55,560 bases of DNA, from NCBI RefSeq assembly GCF_000211415.1, contig NZ_GL890776.1:1-55560 (forward strand). The letters are read 5' to 3'. The stretch is from Enterobacter mori LMG 25706 (GTDB taxonomy: Bacteria; Pseudomonadota; Gammaproteobacteria; Enterobacterales; Enterobacteriaceae). This document shows positions 1-9,737 of this stretch, one piece after another (position 1 is the first letter of the stretch; every line of letters begins with the position of its first letter). A program made the position numbers and the translations under genes. A model generated the notes under the pieces. It made no database searches, was not told the DNA's origin, and worked only from the letters and a program-made list of their open reading frames with translations.

Positions 1-22
1 TCCTAAACCGACGTTTTATAGA
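1..22. other. Candidate DNA-inversion crossover site (gix/pix type)
   Basis: The core reads AAACCGACGTTTT. It differs by one base from the remembered phage Mu gix core AAACCGAGGTTTT and also resembles the e14 pix core. It lies about 60 bp before an invertase start, where the crossover site sits next to pin in e14. The window edge cuts the left end, so the full 26 bp site cannot be checked. This is inference from similarity and position. Confidence 0.55.
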
Positions 23-79
23 TTGCCATGGGTCGTCCTGGCCGATAACTTCACCTGATTTTTTTGCAGAATTTATTGG

Positions 80-319
80 GTGAAAAATATGCAAATTGGC
101 CATGTAAGGGTGTCAACAAATGACCAAAATACGGATCTTCAGCGCCACGCCCTCGAACGCGCAGGATGTGACCAGATTTTCGAAGAAAAAATGAGCGGAA
201 CAGTGGCAAACCGGCCAGCACTCAAAAAACTTCTCAAGGCACTGAATGAGGGGGATACGCTGGTGGTTTGGAGGCTGGATCGACTCGGTCGAAGTATGCG
301 AATTATCTTCCGCTGGTAA
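80..319 (+). pseudogene. 5' fragment of a Pin/Gin-type serine DNA invertase
   Basis: The first ~74 residues match the catalytic domain of Gin/Hin/Pin invertases: VRVSTNDQNTDLQ carries the nucleophilic serine (residue 12), followed by DRLGRSM at 67-73. Full proteins have about 185-190 residues. Here homology stops near base 301 and a stop follows six codons later. The C-terminal helix-turn-helix part reappears at about 1719-1860, so the gene is interrupted. Such enzymes invert tail-fibre gene segments in phages, and the candidate crossover site at the window edge fits. The fragment lacks the oligomerisation helix and DNA-binding domain and should not be functional. Confidence 0.85.
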
Positions 320-468
320 CTATCATTATTTGTGGTGTAAGTAATTGAAATTTCTACTTTTGAAATTAGAAGCATTCGATTAACATAATGTTGATAATGA
401 TTTATTCTAGGTATCACTCTAACTGTAAATGGTTTGAGTAATATAAATTTTAAGAAAAGTGAGGAAAA

Positions 469-1287
469 ATGAACAAGCAAGAAGTTATCGATGGTCTCAA
501 TCTTTTCAAAAAAAGATTGCTTGGCGAAGTGTTACAGGCATTTCAGTCTCGTGGACGTGAATTTGGCAATGAAAGATTTAATGCATGGCGTAGAAAATTC
601 TCTCAATTTTTAGACGAAACTCTACCTGGTGAAACAAAGGTTTTAAATGCAAAGCTAACACATTATGCATATTCAGTAAGGTATGGTGAAAGTGATGCTC
701 AGCGATTTTGGCGAGAAGATGGGGAAACAATGGATGCTTACATTGACTCATTGATTTTGGATGTAGAGAATGATGAGTACGATATTCGTGAAATAAAAGA
801 TGACAAAAAATATGAAGTCGAAATAAGTCAAAGTGAAAAACCTAAGAATAAAGTTTTTATAGTGCATGGGCATGATGGCGAGGCCAAACAACGTACCGCG
901 CGTTTTATTGAGAAGCTTGGCTTTGATGCGATCATTCTTCATGAGCAGGCTAGTAGGAGTATGACGATAATTGAAAAGATTGAAAAATACTCAAACGATG
1001 TTGGTTTCGGAATTGTTTTATATACACCAGACGACATGGGAAATGTAAAGAGTGTAGCTGAAAGCGGCGATTTAAATTACAGGGCTAGGCAGAATGTTAT
1101 ATTTGAACATGGTTTTTTAATAGGTAAGATTGGACGCGAAAACGTAACTCCATTGGTGGAGGGGGCAATTGAACTCCCTAATGATATTAGTGGAGTTGTT
1201 TATATAAATGATAGTGATTGGCAAGTTGACATAGCAAAAGAAATGAAGGCCGCAGGCTATGATATTGATTTCAATAAGCTTTTATAG
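469..1287 (+). CDS. TIR-like domain protein (Pycsar/CBASS Cap12-type effector family)
   Basis: This 272-residue protein has an N-terminal helical region (about 1-115) and a C-terminal TIR-like domain (about 127-265). The domain begins VFIVHGHDGEAK (129-140) and has YTPDDMG (185-191) and NVIFEHGF (209-216). The family is known as the CAP12/PycTIR TIR domain, earlier called predicted nucleotide-binding TIR-like. In characterised members it hydrolyses NAD+ when activated and arrests the infected cell. Glu213 is the likely catalytic residue by motif position. The start follows GAGGAAAA at good spacing. Codon use is AT-rich and unlike the chromosomal genes. No cyclic-nucleotide synthase is adjacent, so the activating signal is unknown. 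The gene sits inside a split invertase gene. An antiphage role is inference. Confidence 0.8.
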   Translation: MNKQEVIDGLNLFKKRLLGEVLQAFQSRGREFGNERFNAWRRKFSQFLDETLPGETKVLNAKLTHYAYSVRYGESDAQRFWREDGETMDAYIDSLILDVENDEYDIREIKDDKKYEVEISQSEKPKNKVFIVHGHDGEAKQRTARFIEKLGFDAIILHEQASRSMTIIEKIEKYSNDVGFGIVLYTPDDMGNVKSVAESGDLNYRARQNVIFEHGFLIGKIGRENVTPLVEGAIELPNDISGVVYINDSDWQVDIAKEMKAAGYDIDFNKLL

Positions 1288-1324
1288 ATAAGTGATTTAA
1301 GGCTCTTTTATACTTTTTCTTAAT

Positions 1325-1355
1325 ATCTGGCTCTAATTGTTAAAGTGAGCCAGAT
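1325..1355. terminator. Hairpin downstream of the TIR gene
   Basis: The arms ATCTGGCTC and GAGCCAGAT form a perfect 9 bp stem with a 13-base loop about 40 bp after the TIR stop. The following bases are T-rich but not a clean T-run. It is a plausible weak terminator. The rest of 1356-1718 is AT-rich and I see no gene in it. Confidence 0.4.
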
Positions 1356-1718
1356 TGTTGAATTTATTCAAAACTAGATTTTCGTTCTTTTTAATTGAAA
1401 GTCACATCTTTTCCATAGTCTATTTCTAAGCTATGGACGAATTTGGCTAGATATTTAGTGATTATATTAGTGCTTGAGATTATGAGAAAATTAACTTCGA
1501 GTCAGATCTCCTACAAACAATGACAATTCATTTTGATTCTTTCAATTTTGGATAGGGTTGCCATGTTCATTCGAACGTCAACTGTAAAGTGGGTCATAAA
1601 AAAAAGAGAAAAAAGTATAAATAAGGTTAAGTTCGGAGGCGAAATTATGTCAGGGAATAAATTGGAACTATTAAAAAGTCATTGTTGCCTGTATTGAGAT
1701 TTATATAGTCATATTTTT

Positions 1719-1860
1719 CATGAGACTGGCCAGAAGAAATAGGCGTATGCGTGCCGACTTATTGCGAATGACGTAGACAGAAAACAGATGGCGATCATCT
1801 ATGATGTGGCTGTTTGTACTCTTTTATAAAAAACTTTACTTCAAAACGGCTCAAATCTCT
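1719..1860 (+). pseudogene. 3' fragment of the same serine invertase (HTH domain)
   Basis: Translated from about 1737 this reads ACRLIANDVDRKQMAIIYDV and continues AVCTL. It aligns with the C-terminal helix-turn-helix of Pin (remembered as GRLLAQGIPRKQVALIYDVALSTLYKK). An in-frame TAG lies at the left end. A one-base frameshift in the T-run near 1822-1827 breaks the TLYKK motif, which is restored in the next frame (YKKLYFKTA). The fragment is on the same strand as the N-terminal piece at 80-319. About 80 central residues of a normal invertase are missing. It is therefore the other half of the disrupted gene. Confidence 0.75.
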
Positions 1861-1891
1861 TCATATAGAGATGCGGTCATTAAGTAAAGTT
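1832..1891. other. Nested inverted repeats
   Basis: The outer arms AACTTTACTT (1832-1841) and AAGTAAAGTT (1882-1891) enclose inner arms ATCTCT (1855-1860) and AGAGAT (1867-1872). The structure overlaps the decayed 3' end of the invertase. It could be a terminator relic or chance in AT-rich DNA. Confidence 0.35.
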
Positions 1892-1920
1892 ATTGAAACT
1901 GTTCTATTGTGATTGCTTAT

Positions 1921-1955
1921 TAAAAAAGAAACGAGAGCCTTAGTAAAAACCCTCG
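1921..1955 (-). terminator. Terminator of the 2830-1986 gene pair
   Basis: On the minus strand CGAGGG pairs with CTCTCG (one G-U pair) and is followed by TTTCTTTTTT. It begins about 30 bp after the stop codon of the second gene. Confidence 0.5.
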
Positions 1956-1985
1956 CTAAGAAATTCGATAATAGAGCAATTTTAT

Positions 1986-2358
1986 TTATGGAATTAGGTC
2001 ATCAATTAAATCATTGAAACCCGAGCCTTGCCGTGAAACAATCTCATATAAATTTATTAATGTGGAATCGCAATACCTGCTTTTCCAGAGAACTTCATAA
2101 TTATCAGTGACTATCGCAAGTTGGGGTTCTTCGGTCCATGCCCACTCCACATCATCAAAGAAATGTTTATATTTCCTCAGATAGATAACAAGCTTTTTCC
2201 CTTTATAATCACAAGTATAAACCGCGCCGATACGATCCTCGTTCGCCTCAGTAAGCGCGAAAATAGCTTTTGAAAGTACAACTTTCCATACAAGTTTATC
2301 TTCCGATGTCTCCCTGCTTAATTTGACATAAAGTTTATTTAAATCATTGTCCTTAAAC
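1986..2358 (-). CDS. Unknown protein, second gene of a coupled pair
   Basis: I do not recognise this protein. The ATG at 2358 (MFKDNDLNK) gives 124 residues. It is preferred over the longer frame from 2435 because the upstream stop and this start overlap as TAATG, with GGTGGG just before, a standard coupling layout. The product is soluble, mixed alpha/beta in appearance and rich in aromatic residues (WKVVLSK, VEWAWTEEP), with no signal peptide, membrane segment or catalytic motif that I can name. Strict coupling to a membrane-anchored partner suggests the two proteins act together. The AT-rich sequence and position in a prophage remnant indicate cargo. Confidence 0.6.
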
Positions 2359-2359
2359 A

Positions 2360-2830
2360 TTAGTCCCACCTCATGTCTTTCATTATTTGATCTAAATGTA
2401 CTGTTAATGAAGATAAATCTTGGTATATATCCCACGCTTTATCTTTATTGCTAATTTTTATTACTTTTCGTCTTCCGAAGAAGCGAGTTTTTGGAGCAAT
2501 CAAATCTAAAATGTTTATAACCGCATTTTTTTGGTCGCTTTCAACTTTACTCAGCAAATTATCAATTACTGGATAGCAAGTCTTAACCTCCATAGAAAAC
2601 CTTCGGTTAAACTCAATCCAGTTATTGTCAAGTTCACGGCTTGTTAATATGCTAAATATTTTGTTAGTAGTTTGAGAGATTTCAGTCTTAATTTCAGGGA
2701 GCCTGCCTTTGTTTTTGAATTTTTTTTTCAAGAAATTAGTAGTCCTGATAACCCATAATGTCATGAAAAAACTTATGATGGTTAAAATGGTTGCCGCATC
2801 CGTAATCGATTGTGATATATGGAAACCCAT
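2360..2830 (-). CDS. Unknown membrane-anchored protein, first gene of a coupled pair
   Basis: I do not recognise this 156-residue protein. One hydrophobic segment at about residues 12-29 (ATILTIISFFMTLWVI) is followed by a basic stretch (KKKFKNKGR), which predicts an N-terminal anchor with a cytoplasmic helical domain. No enzymatic motif is visible. The start at 2830 is uncertain: AGGAG ends only one base before the ATG, unusually close, and no better in-frame start exists. It is co-transcribed with and translationally coupled to the following gene. A small anchored sensor plus soluble partner is a layout seen in toxin or phage-exclusion modules, but no such function is shown. Confidence 0.6.
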   Translation of the reverse strand: MGFHISQSITDAATILTIISFFMTLWVIRTTNFLKKKFKNKGRLPEIKTEISQTTNKIFSILTSRELDNNWIEFNRRFSMEVKTCYPVIDNLLSKVESDQKNAVINILDLIAPKTRFFGRRKVIKISNKDKAWDIYQDLSSLTVHLDQIMKDMRWD

Positions 2831-3149
2831 ACTCCTGCCCCTATGAACATCCCAAGCATATTATGTATAAGATTCATCAAATTGCAATCATTACATAGAG
2901 TACATAATGACCATGGTTTGAAGTTACAGCGTGTGTTCGTACTAAGTAGGATTTTGTGGTTAATGCAAAATTATCTTGACTTTGCTGTTATTAGAATGGG
3001 CATGGTTCATTCGTTTTGCTCATTATATGGATTCTGCAACAAATGTAGCTTCACTTTTGGTAGCATACCATTATCGCTTTGGTTAATTATCAACCGTTAA
3101 TTTTCGCGTTTCCTACAAAATTATACCGGATGCCACAAGAAATTATCTC
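2831..3149. other. AT-rich intergenic stretch, no gene seen
   Basis: This stretch should contain the promoter of the leftward pair. A 93-codon plus-strand frame (2819-3100) has no ribosome binding site and a composition typical of chance frames in AT-rich DNA, so it is not called. Confidence 0.4.
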
Positions 3150-3573
3150 TTAAGCTAAAAGTTTGTAAACTATCTCCTTTGCTTCTTTCCCGGCCATATT
3201 CTGCCGCACCAAATCACGATCCGCTTCACAAGTTAGCACAACATATCATCAAGATCTTTATCAGCCGCAGATGTGACTAGATGAAAGCCTTCTGCTTAAT
3301 GACCACGTTTAACCAGCGAGCTCCCCCCCAGAAAACAGGATCAAAGTGCAACTGCTCGTCACGTTCGCTCAGCAGGAAAACTTTAGTCTCTGGTGAGAAG
3401 TTGTAACTGCCAATCGGCTCTGGGTCATATACGATGACGCGATCGCCTTCATCGGCTAGATAAGCCAGATACTCTTCACGGCTTTCTGCTTGTGCGAAAC
3501 GTCCACACAGAAACTTCCAGTCAGTAGACTGAATGTATAGGGCTGGGAGAAAAAGTAGCGCACTGGTTAAGTC
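3150..3573 (-). pseudogene. Frameshifted remnant of an unknown, probably phage, gene
   Basis: The minus strand carries three consecutive protein-like pieces in different frames: one with STDWKFLCGRFAQAE, REEYLAYLADEGDRV and HFDPVFWG; then AEGFHLVTSAADKDLDDM; then CEADRDLVRQNMAGKEAKE ending IVYKLLA-stop at 3150. The order is collinear, and the first break coincides with a run of G at about 3324-3331. No start codon precedes the first piece, where a stop lies at 3574-3576. I do not recognise the family. Good amino-acid texture in broken frames argues for a decayed gene at the edge of the mobile region. Confidence 0.55.
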
Positions 3574-3668
3574 TTACTAACGGATTCGAGGCGATTATGC
3601 TGATGAGTAAGAGATGCGTAAAGCGATACGTTGTGAAACTGGAAGGTGATACGCAAAAGTGTAAATTG

Positions 3669-3716
3669 TGGGGGCATAATTGGGGGCAAAATTGAAGCGG
3701 GGGCATGATTTGGGGC
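3669..3716. repeat. G-rich direct repeats, candidate integrase arm-type sites
   Basis: GGGGGCA occurs at 3670, 3682 and 3699, with a shorter GGGGC at 3712. Copies are spaced 12-17 bp on one strand in otherwise AT-rich DNA. Clusters of such short repeats flank attachment cores of tyrosine-integrase phages and islands. They lie between the decayed tract and purB, where the conserved chromosome resumes. No integrase or core duplication is visible here, so the call is tentative. Confidence 0.45.
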
Positions 3717-3869
3717 GTTAAAACGGCCTATATTGTCCGATAAAGTCCACACAGAGCTTTTTATAAGTCGCTGATTTATTAGTTACTTACTGATTTAATA
3801 GTGATTCTGATTTCTACCAAATAGTCTAACGCTGATTATGTTGTTGTGGTGATAAACATTGACTAAACC

Positions 3870-3905
3870 GGGGAAAAGCATCCCCCTTTTCGGGCGAAAA
3901 GGGGG
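3870..3905 (-). terminator. Terminator after purB
   Basis: CCCCCTTTT (3882-3890) and AAAAGGGGG (3897-3905) form a 9 bp stem with a 6-base loop, 9 bp beyond the purB stop. On the minus strand it is followed shortly by TTTT. It closes the rluE-nudJ-mnmA-hflD-purB direction. Confidence 0.7.
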
Positions 3906-3913
3906 AGAAGGGG

Positions 3914-5933
<2,020 letters not shown>

Positions 5934-5960
5934 ACGGTCTCCTTTATGTGTGCAATCGTA

Positions 5961-7073
5961 TTAAACAGCAGGCAGCGGCATGCGCTGTTCAATGATCCCG
6001 CCGCCCAGGCAGATCTCACCGCTGTAGAAGACAGCGGACTGACCCGGGGTGACGGCTGCGACCGGCTCGTCGAAACGCACGTCAATGCGATCGTCATCAA
6101 GCGCGGTAATGGTGCAGGGAATGTCGGTCTGACGGTAGCGTGTTTTCACCGTGCAGCGGAGCGTGCCTTTCAGCGGCTCGCGATCGACCCAGTGCAGCTG
6201 CTGCGCGATAAGCCCAACGGACATAAGACGCGGATGATCGTGGCCCTGGGCGACAACCAGAATATTGTTTTCAACATCTTTGTCGACGACGTACCACGGA
6301 TCTTCACTACCTTCTTTGGTCCCGCCGATACCCAGACCTTTACGCTGGCCGAGCGTGTGGTACATCAGACCCTGATGCTGGCCAATCTCTTCACCGTCGA
6401 CGGTGACAATTTTACCCGGCTGTGCAGGCAGGTAACGTCCCAGGAAATCGCGGAATTTGCGCTCGCCGATGAAGCAGATGCCGGTGGAGTCTTTTTTCCT
6501 GGCGGTGATCAGGTCCAGCTCTTCGGCGATTTTACGCACTTCCGGCTTTTCCAGCTCGCCGACCGGGAACAGGCTTTGGGCAATCTGTTCGTGGCTCAGC
6601 GTGTAAAGGAAGTAGCTCTGATCTTTATTGCCGTCCAGACCGCGCAGGAGCTGGCTTTTGCCATTCACATCTGCGCGACGCACGTAGTGACCGGTCGCAA
6701 TGTAGTCTGCGCCCAAATCTTCTGCGGCGAATTCCAGGAAGGCTTTGAATTTGATCTCTTTGTTGCAGAGAATATCGGGGTTCGGCGTGCGGCCCGCTTT
6801 ATACTCTTCCAGGAACAGTTCAAAGACGTTGTCCCAGTATTCCGCCGCAAAGTTTACGGTGTGCAGTTCAATGCCAAGCTTGTCGCACACGGCCTGCGCA
6901 TCGGCGAGATCCGCAGCGGCAGTGCAATATTCCTCACCATCATCTTCCTCCCAGTTCTTCATGAACAGGCCCTCCACCTTATAGCCCTGTTGCTGTAACA
7001 GGTAGGCGGAAACGGAGGAATCGACACCGCCGGACATGCCGACGATCACTTTTTTCTGGCTATTATCTGACAT
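5961..7073 (-). CDS. mnmA: tRNA-specific 2-thiouridylase MnmA
   Basis: MnmA adenylates and thiolates U34 of tRNA Lys, Glu and Gln, taking sulfur from the IscS-Tus relay. The start at [20 protein letters not shown] gives 370 residues (E. coli 368); the frame is open 49 codons further upstream without homology. The PP-loop SGGVDSS and both catalytic cysteines ([10 protein letters not shown] and [12 protein letters not shown]) are present. It belongs to the rluE-nudJ-mnmA-hflD-purB cluster, which groups RNA modification with nucleotide metabolism. Confidence 0.97.
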   Translation of the reverse strand: MSDNSQKKVIVGMSGGVDSSVSAYLLQQQGYKVEGLFMKNWEEDDGEEYCTAAADLADAQAVCDKLGIELHTVNFAAEYWDNVFELFLEEYKAGRTPNPDILCNKEIKFKAFLEFAAEDLGADYIATGHYVRRADVNGKSQLLRGLDGNKDQSYFLYTLSHEQIAQSLFPVGELEKPEVRKIAEELDLITARKKDSTGICFIGERKFRDFLGRYLPAQPGKIVTVDGEEIGQHQGLMYHTLGQRKGLGIGGTKEGSEDPWYVVDKDVENNILVVAQGHDHPRLMSVGLIAQQLHWVDREPLKGTLRCTVKTRYRQTDIPCTITALDDDRIDVRFDEPVAAVTPGQSAVFYSGEICLGGGIIEQRMPLPAV

Positions 7074-7113
7074 GGAATACTCACGACATTGAACTTCAAG
7101 GCGGCGTATTCTA

Positions 7114-7587
7114 TCACGCCCCCCCACCGTTGACACCCTCTGTAAACGGCCAGTTAAATTCTCCGATGACATCCAGCGGCAGGCGAACCGCAGACTGCCA
7201 GCAGCGGATGCTTTCCGCAACCAGCGGCGAGCGCAGGTTTGGCGCGTTCAGGATCTCGTCGGCGGTCACCCACAAGCAGCGATCGATATCGTCATCGTGC
7301 GGTTCAGTGGCGCACGTTTCGCTAAGCTCAACGGTGAATAAAAAACGCAGGAAGGGGGTGCTATCGGGCGCGATCCACTGGTGCATGCGGATGAAATGCT
7401 GAGGCTCAGCGTGAATGCCGGTCTCTTCCCACAGCTCGCGCTTCGCTGCCTGGAGTAGGGTTTCATTGGCTTCAAGATGCCCGGCAGGCCGGTTCCACAG
7501 CGCTTTGCCGTTGATGCTCTCTTCAACAACAAGGAATTTGCCCTGGGCGTGAACCACACAGGCGACCGTAACATGCGGTTTGAACAT
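7114..7587 (-). CDS. nudJ: Nudix phosphatase NudJ
   Basis: NudJ hydrolyses nucleoside tri- and diphosphates and HMP-pyrophosphate. The 157 residues match E. coli NudJ (153) from [14 protein letters not shown] onward. The Nudix box spans [20 protein letters not shown] followed by TGI, with all metal-binding glutamates. The C-terminus carries a few extra residues (GVNGGGA). It lies between rluE and mnmA with 9 and 40 bp gaps and is probably co-transcribed with them. Confidence 0.95.
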   Translation of the reverse strand: MFKPHVTVACVVHAQGKFLVVEESINGKALWNRPAGHLEANETLLQAAKRELWEETGIHAEPQHFIRMHQWIAPDSTPFLRFLFTVELSETCATEPHDDDIDRCLWVTADEILNAPNLRSPLVAESIRCWQSAVRLPLDVIGEFNWPFTEGVNGGGA

Positions 7588-7596
7588 CGTTTCTCC

Positions 7597-8250
7597 TTAA
7601 GGGACAGCGTCCCGCCATTCGCCGTTCGCCAGTGAATCCAGCGTGTAGCTGCCCATGGCGTAGCGAATCAGACGCAGGGTAGGGAAGCCAACGTGTGCCG
7701 TCATCCGACGAACCTGACGGTTGCGGCCTTCGTAAAGGGTGATTTTAAGCCAGCTTGTCGGAATGGATTTACGTTCACGAATCGGCGGGTTGCGCGGCCA
7801 TAGCCATTCCGGCTCATTCACGCGCTCAATACCCGCGGGCAGGGTGGGACCGTCATTTAACGTCACGCCGCTGCGCAACGTCGCCAGCGTCGCGTCATCC
7901 GGTTCGCCTTCAACCTGCACAAAGTAAATTTTCCCGGTACGTTTACCCGGTTGCGTGAGCTTCGCCTGCAAGGCGCCGTCGTTGGTTAAGACCAGTAGCC
8001 CTTCGCTGTCGCGGTCCAGTCGTCCGGCGGCGTAGACGCCCTGCACGGGGATGTAGTCCTTCAGCGTGCTGCGCCCGGCCTCGTCGGTGAACTGCGGCAA
8101 AACATCGTAGGGTTTATTGAACAGAATCACCCGCGTCGGCTGGGTTTCTTGCGGTCTTCTGGTGGCTTGTCGCGAGCTGAATCGCTCAACCCGGTGTTTT
8201 GTAAAAGAAGTTTTCTTCATGGTATTTTCAGGCGTTATCAATTGCCGCAT
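7597..8250 (-). CDS. rluE: 23S rRNA pseudouridine(2457) synthase RluE
   Basis: RluE isomerises U2457 of 23S rRNA. The RsuA-type catalytic motif [11 protein letters not shown] places the nucleophilic aspartate at residue 79, and [20 protein letters not shown] is the family's C-terminal signature. The first ATG gives 217 residues, the length I recall for E. coli. A second ATG ten codons in ([10 protein letters not shown]) is a credible alternative because the upstream start lies close to a TATAAT-like hexamer. It diverges from icd across a 117 bp gap. Confidence 0.93.
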   Translation of the reverse strand: MRQLITPENTMKKTSFTKHRVERFSSRQATRRPQETQPTRVILFNKPYDVLPQFTDEAGRSTLKDYIPVQGVYAAGRLDRDSEGLLVLTNDGALQAKLTQPGKRTGKIYFVQVEGEPDDATLATLRSGVTLNDGPTLPAGIERVNEPEWLWPRNPPIRERKSIPTSWLKITLYEGRNRQVRRMTAHVGFPTLRLIRYAMGSYTLDSLANGEWRDAVP

Positions 8251-8367
8251 TATAGCCTAATAACGAAGACCTTTCATGGCGTCGGACATTCAGGTACTAT
8301 CGAAGGGCTCATTACAATTTATTAACATAAGATCAGTAACAACCAGAAGCGCTCGAAGGAGAGGTTA

Positions 8368-9618
8368 ATGGAAAGCAAAGTAGTTGTTCCGGCGGAAGGT
8401 AAAAAGATCACCCTGCAAAACGGCAAGATTAACGTTCCCCACAATCCGATTATCCCGTTCATTGAAGGCGACGGTATCGGTGTAGACGTTACCCCGGCAA
8501 TGCTGAAAGTGGTTGATGCCGCTGTTGAGAAAGCCTACAAAGGCGAGCGTAAAATTTCCTGGATGGAAATTTACACCGGTGAGAAATCGACTCAAGTTTA
8601 TGGCCAGGACGTCTGGCTGCCAGCAGAAACGCTGGACCTGATCCGCGACTACCGCGTTGCAATTAAAGGCCCTCTGACGACGCCAGTTGGCGGCGGTATC
8701 CGCTCCCTGAACGTGGCACTGCGTCAGGAGTTGGACCTGTACGTGTGTCTGCGTCCGGTTCGTTACTATCAGGGCACCCCAAGCCCGGTTAAGCACCCTG
8801 AACTGACCGACATGGTTATCTTCCGCGAAAACTCAGAAGACATCTACGCGGGTATCGAATGGAAAGCGGACTCTGCTGACGCAGAAAAAGTGATTAAATT
8901 CCTGCGCGAAGAGATGGGCGTGAAGAAAATTCGCTTCCCTGAGCATTGCGGTATCGGCATTAAGCCGTGCTCCGAAGAAGGGACCAAGCGTCTGGTGCGT
9001 GCGGCCATCGAATACGCGATCACCAACGACCGTGACTCTGTGACCCTGGTTCACAAAGGCAACATCATGAAGTTCACCGAAGGCGCGTTCAAAGACTGGG
9101 GCTACCAGTTGGCGACCGAAGAGTTCGGCGGTGAGTTGATCGACGGCGGCCCGTGGCAGAAGATCAAGAACCCGAACACCGGCAAAGAGATCATCATTAA
9201 AGATGTGATCGCCGATGCGTTCCTGCAGCAGATCCTGCTGCGTCCTGCTGAATACGACGTAATCGCCTGTATGAACCTGAACGGTGACTACATCTCTGAC
9301 GCCCTGGCAGCGCAGGTTGGTGGTATCGGTATCGCCCCTGGCGCGAACATCGGCGACGAGTGCGCCCTGTTTGAAGCGACCCACGGTACTGCGCCTAAAT
9401 ACGCAGGCCAGGACAAAGTGAACCCAGGCTCTATCATTCTGTCCGCAGAGATGATGCTGCGTCATATGGAATGGTTCGAAGCCGCAGACCTGATCGTTAA
9501 AGGTATGGAAGGCGCGATTAACGCGAAAACCGTCACTTACGATTTCGAACGTCTGATGGAAGGCGCTAAGCTGCTGAAATGTTCAGAGTTTGGCGACGCT
9601 ATTATCGCGAATATGTAA
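8368..9618 (+). CDS. icd: NADP-dependent isocitrate dehydrogenase
   Basis: TCA-cycle enzyme that decarboxylates isocitrate to 2-oxoglutarate. It has 416 residues like E. coli Icd, with the phosphorylation site Ser113 in [12 protein letters not shown], the target of AceK that diverts flux to the glyoxylate shunt. GAAGGAGAGG precedes the ATG. The 3' end, the integration site for e14-like phages in E. coli, is intact here and followed directly by a terminator, so no element is integrated at icd. Confidence 0.98.
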   Translation: MESKVVVPAEGKKITLQNGKINVPHNPIIPFIEGDGIGVDVTPAMLKVVDAAVEKAYKGERKISWMEIYTGEKSTQVYGQDVWLPAETLDLIRDYRVAIKGPLTTPVGGGIRSLNVALRQELDLYVCLRPVRYYQGTPSPVKHPELTDMVIFRENSEDIYAGIEWKADSADAEKVIKFLREEMGVKKIRFPEHCGIGIKPCSEEGTKRLVRAAIEYAITNDRDSVTLVHKGNIMKFTEGAFKDWGYQLATEEFGGELIDGGPWQKIKNPNTGKEIIIKDVIADAFLQQILLRPAEYDVIACMNLNGDYISDALAAQVGGIGIAPGANIGDECALFEATHGTAPKYAGQDKVNPGSIILSAEMMLRHMEWFEAADLIVKGMEGAINAKTVTYDFERLMEGAKLLKCSEFGDAIIANM

Positions 9619-9641
9619 TCTACTCGCTGGATTAAATATCA

Positions 9642-9669
9642 ACGGGAGCCTAAGGGCTCCCGTTTTTTT
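9642..9669 (+). terminator. icd terminator
   Basis: ACGGGAGCC and GGCTCCCGT form a 9 bp stem with a TAAG loop, then a T-run. Confidence 0.9.
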
Positions 9670-9737
9670 AACCCGATAAGTGTTATAATCACGCTTGTTG
9701 TTGAAAATATTAAACCGAGTCAACTCAACCTGAAAAT

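Noticed and set aside
1822..1900. Integron attC-like site in the nested hairpin
   Set aside because: The flanking bases do not fit the RYYYAAC/GTTRRRY core boxes, and no integrase or cassette structure is present.
2819..3100. 93-codon plus-strand frame
   Set aside because: No ribosome site, chance-like composition, and it overlaps the start of the leftward gene.
3597..3692. 32-codon plus-strand frame MLMSKRCVKRYVV...
   Set aside because: It runs through the G-rich repeats and has no convincing ribosome site; the repeats explain its odd composition.
5946..6998. 350-codon plus-strand frame antisense to mnmA
   Set aside because: Shadow of mnmA codon bias; the product has no recognisable motif.
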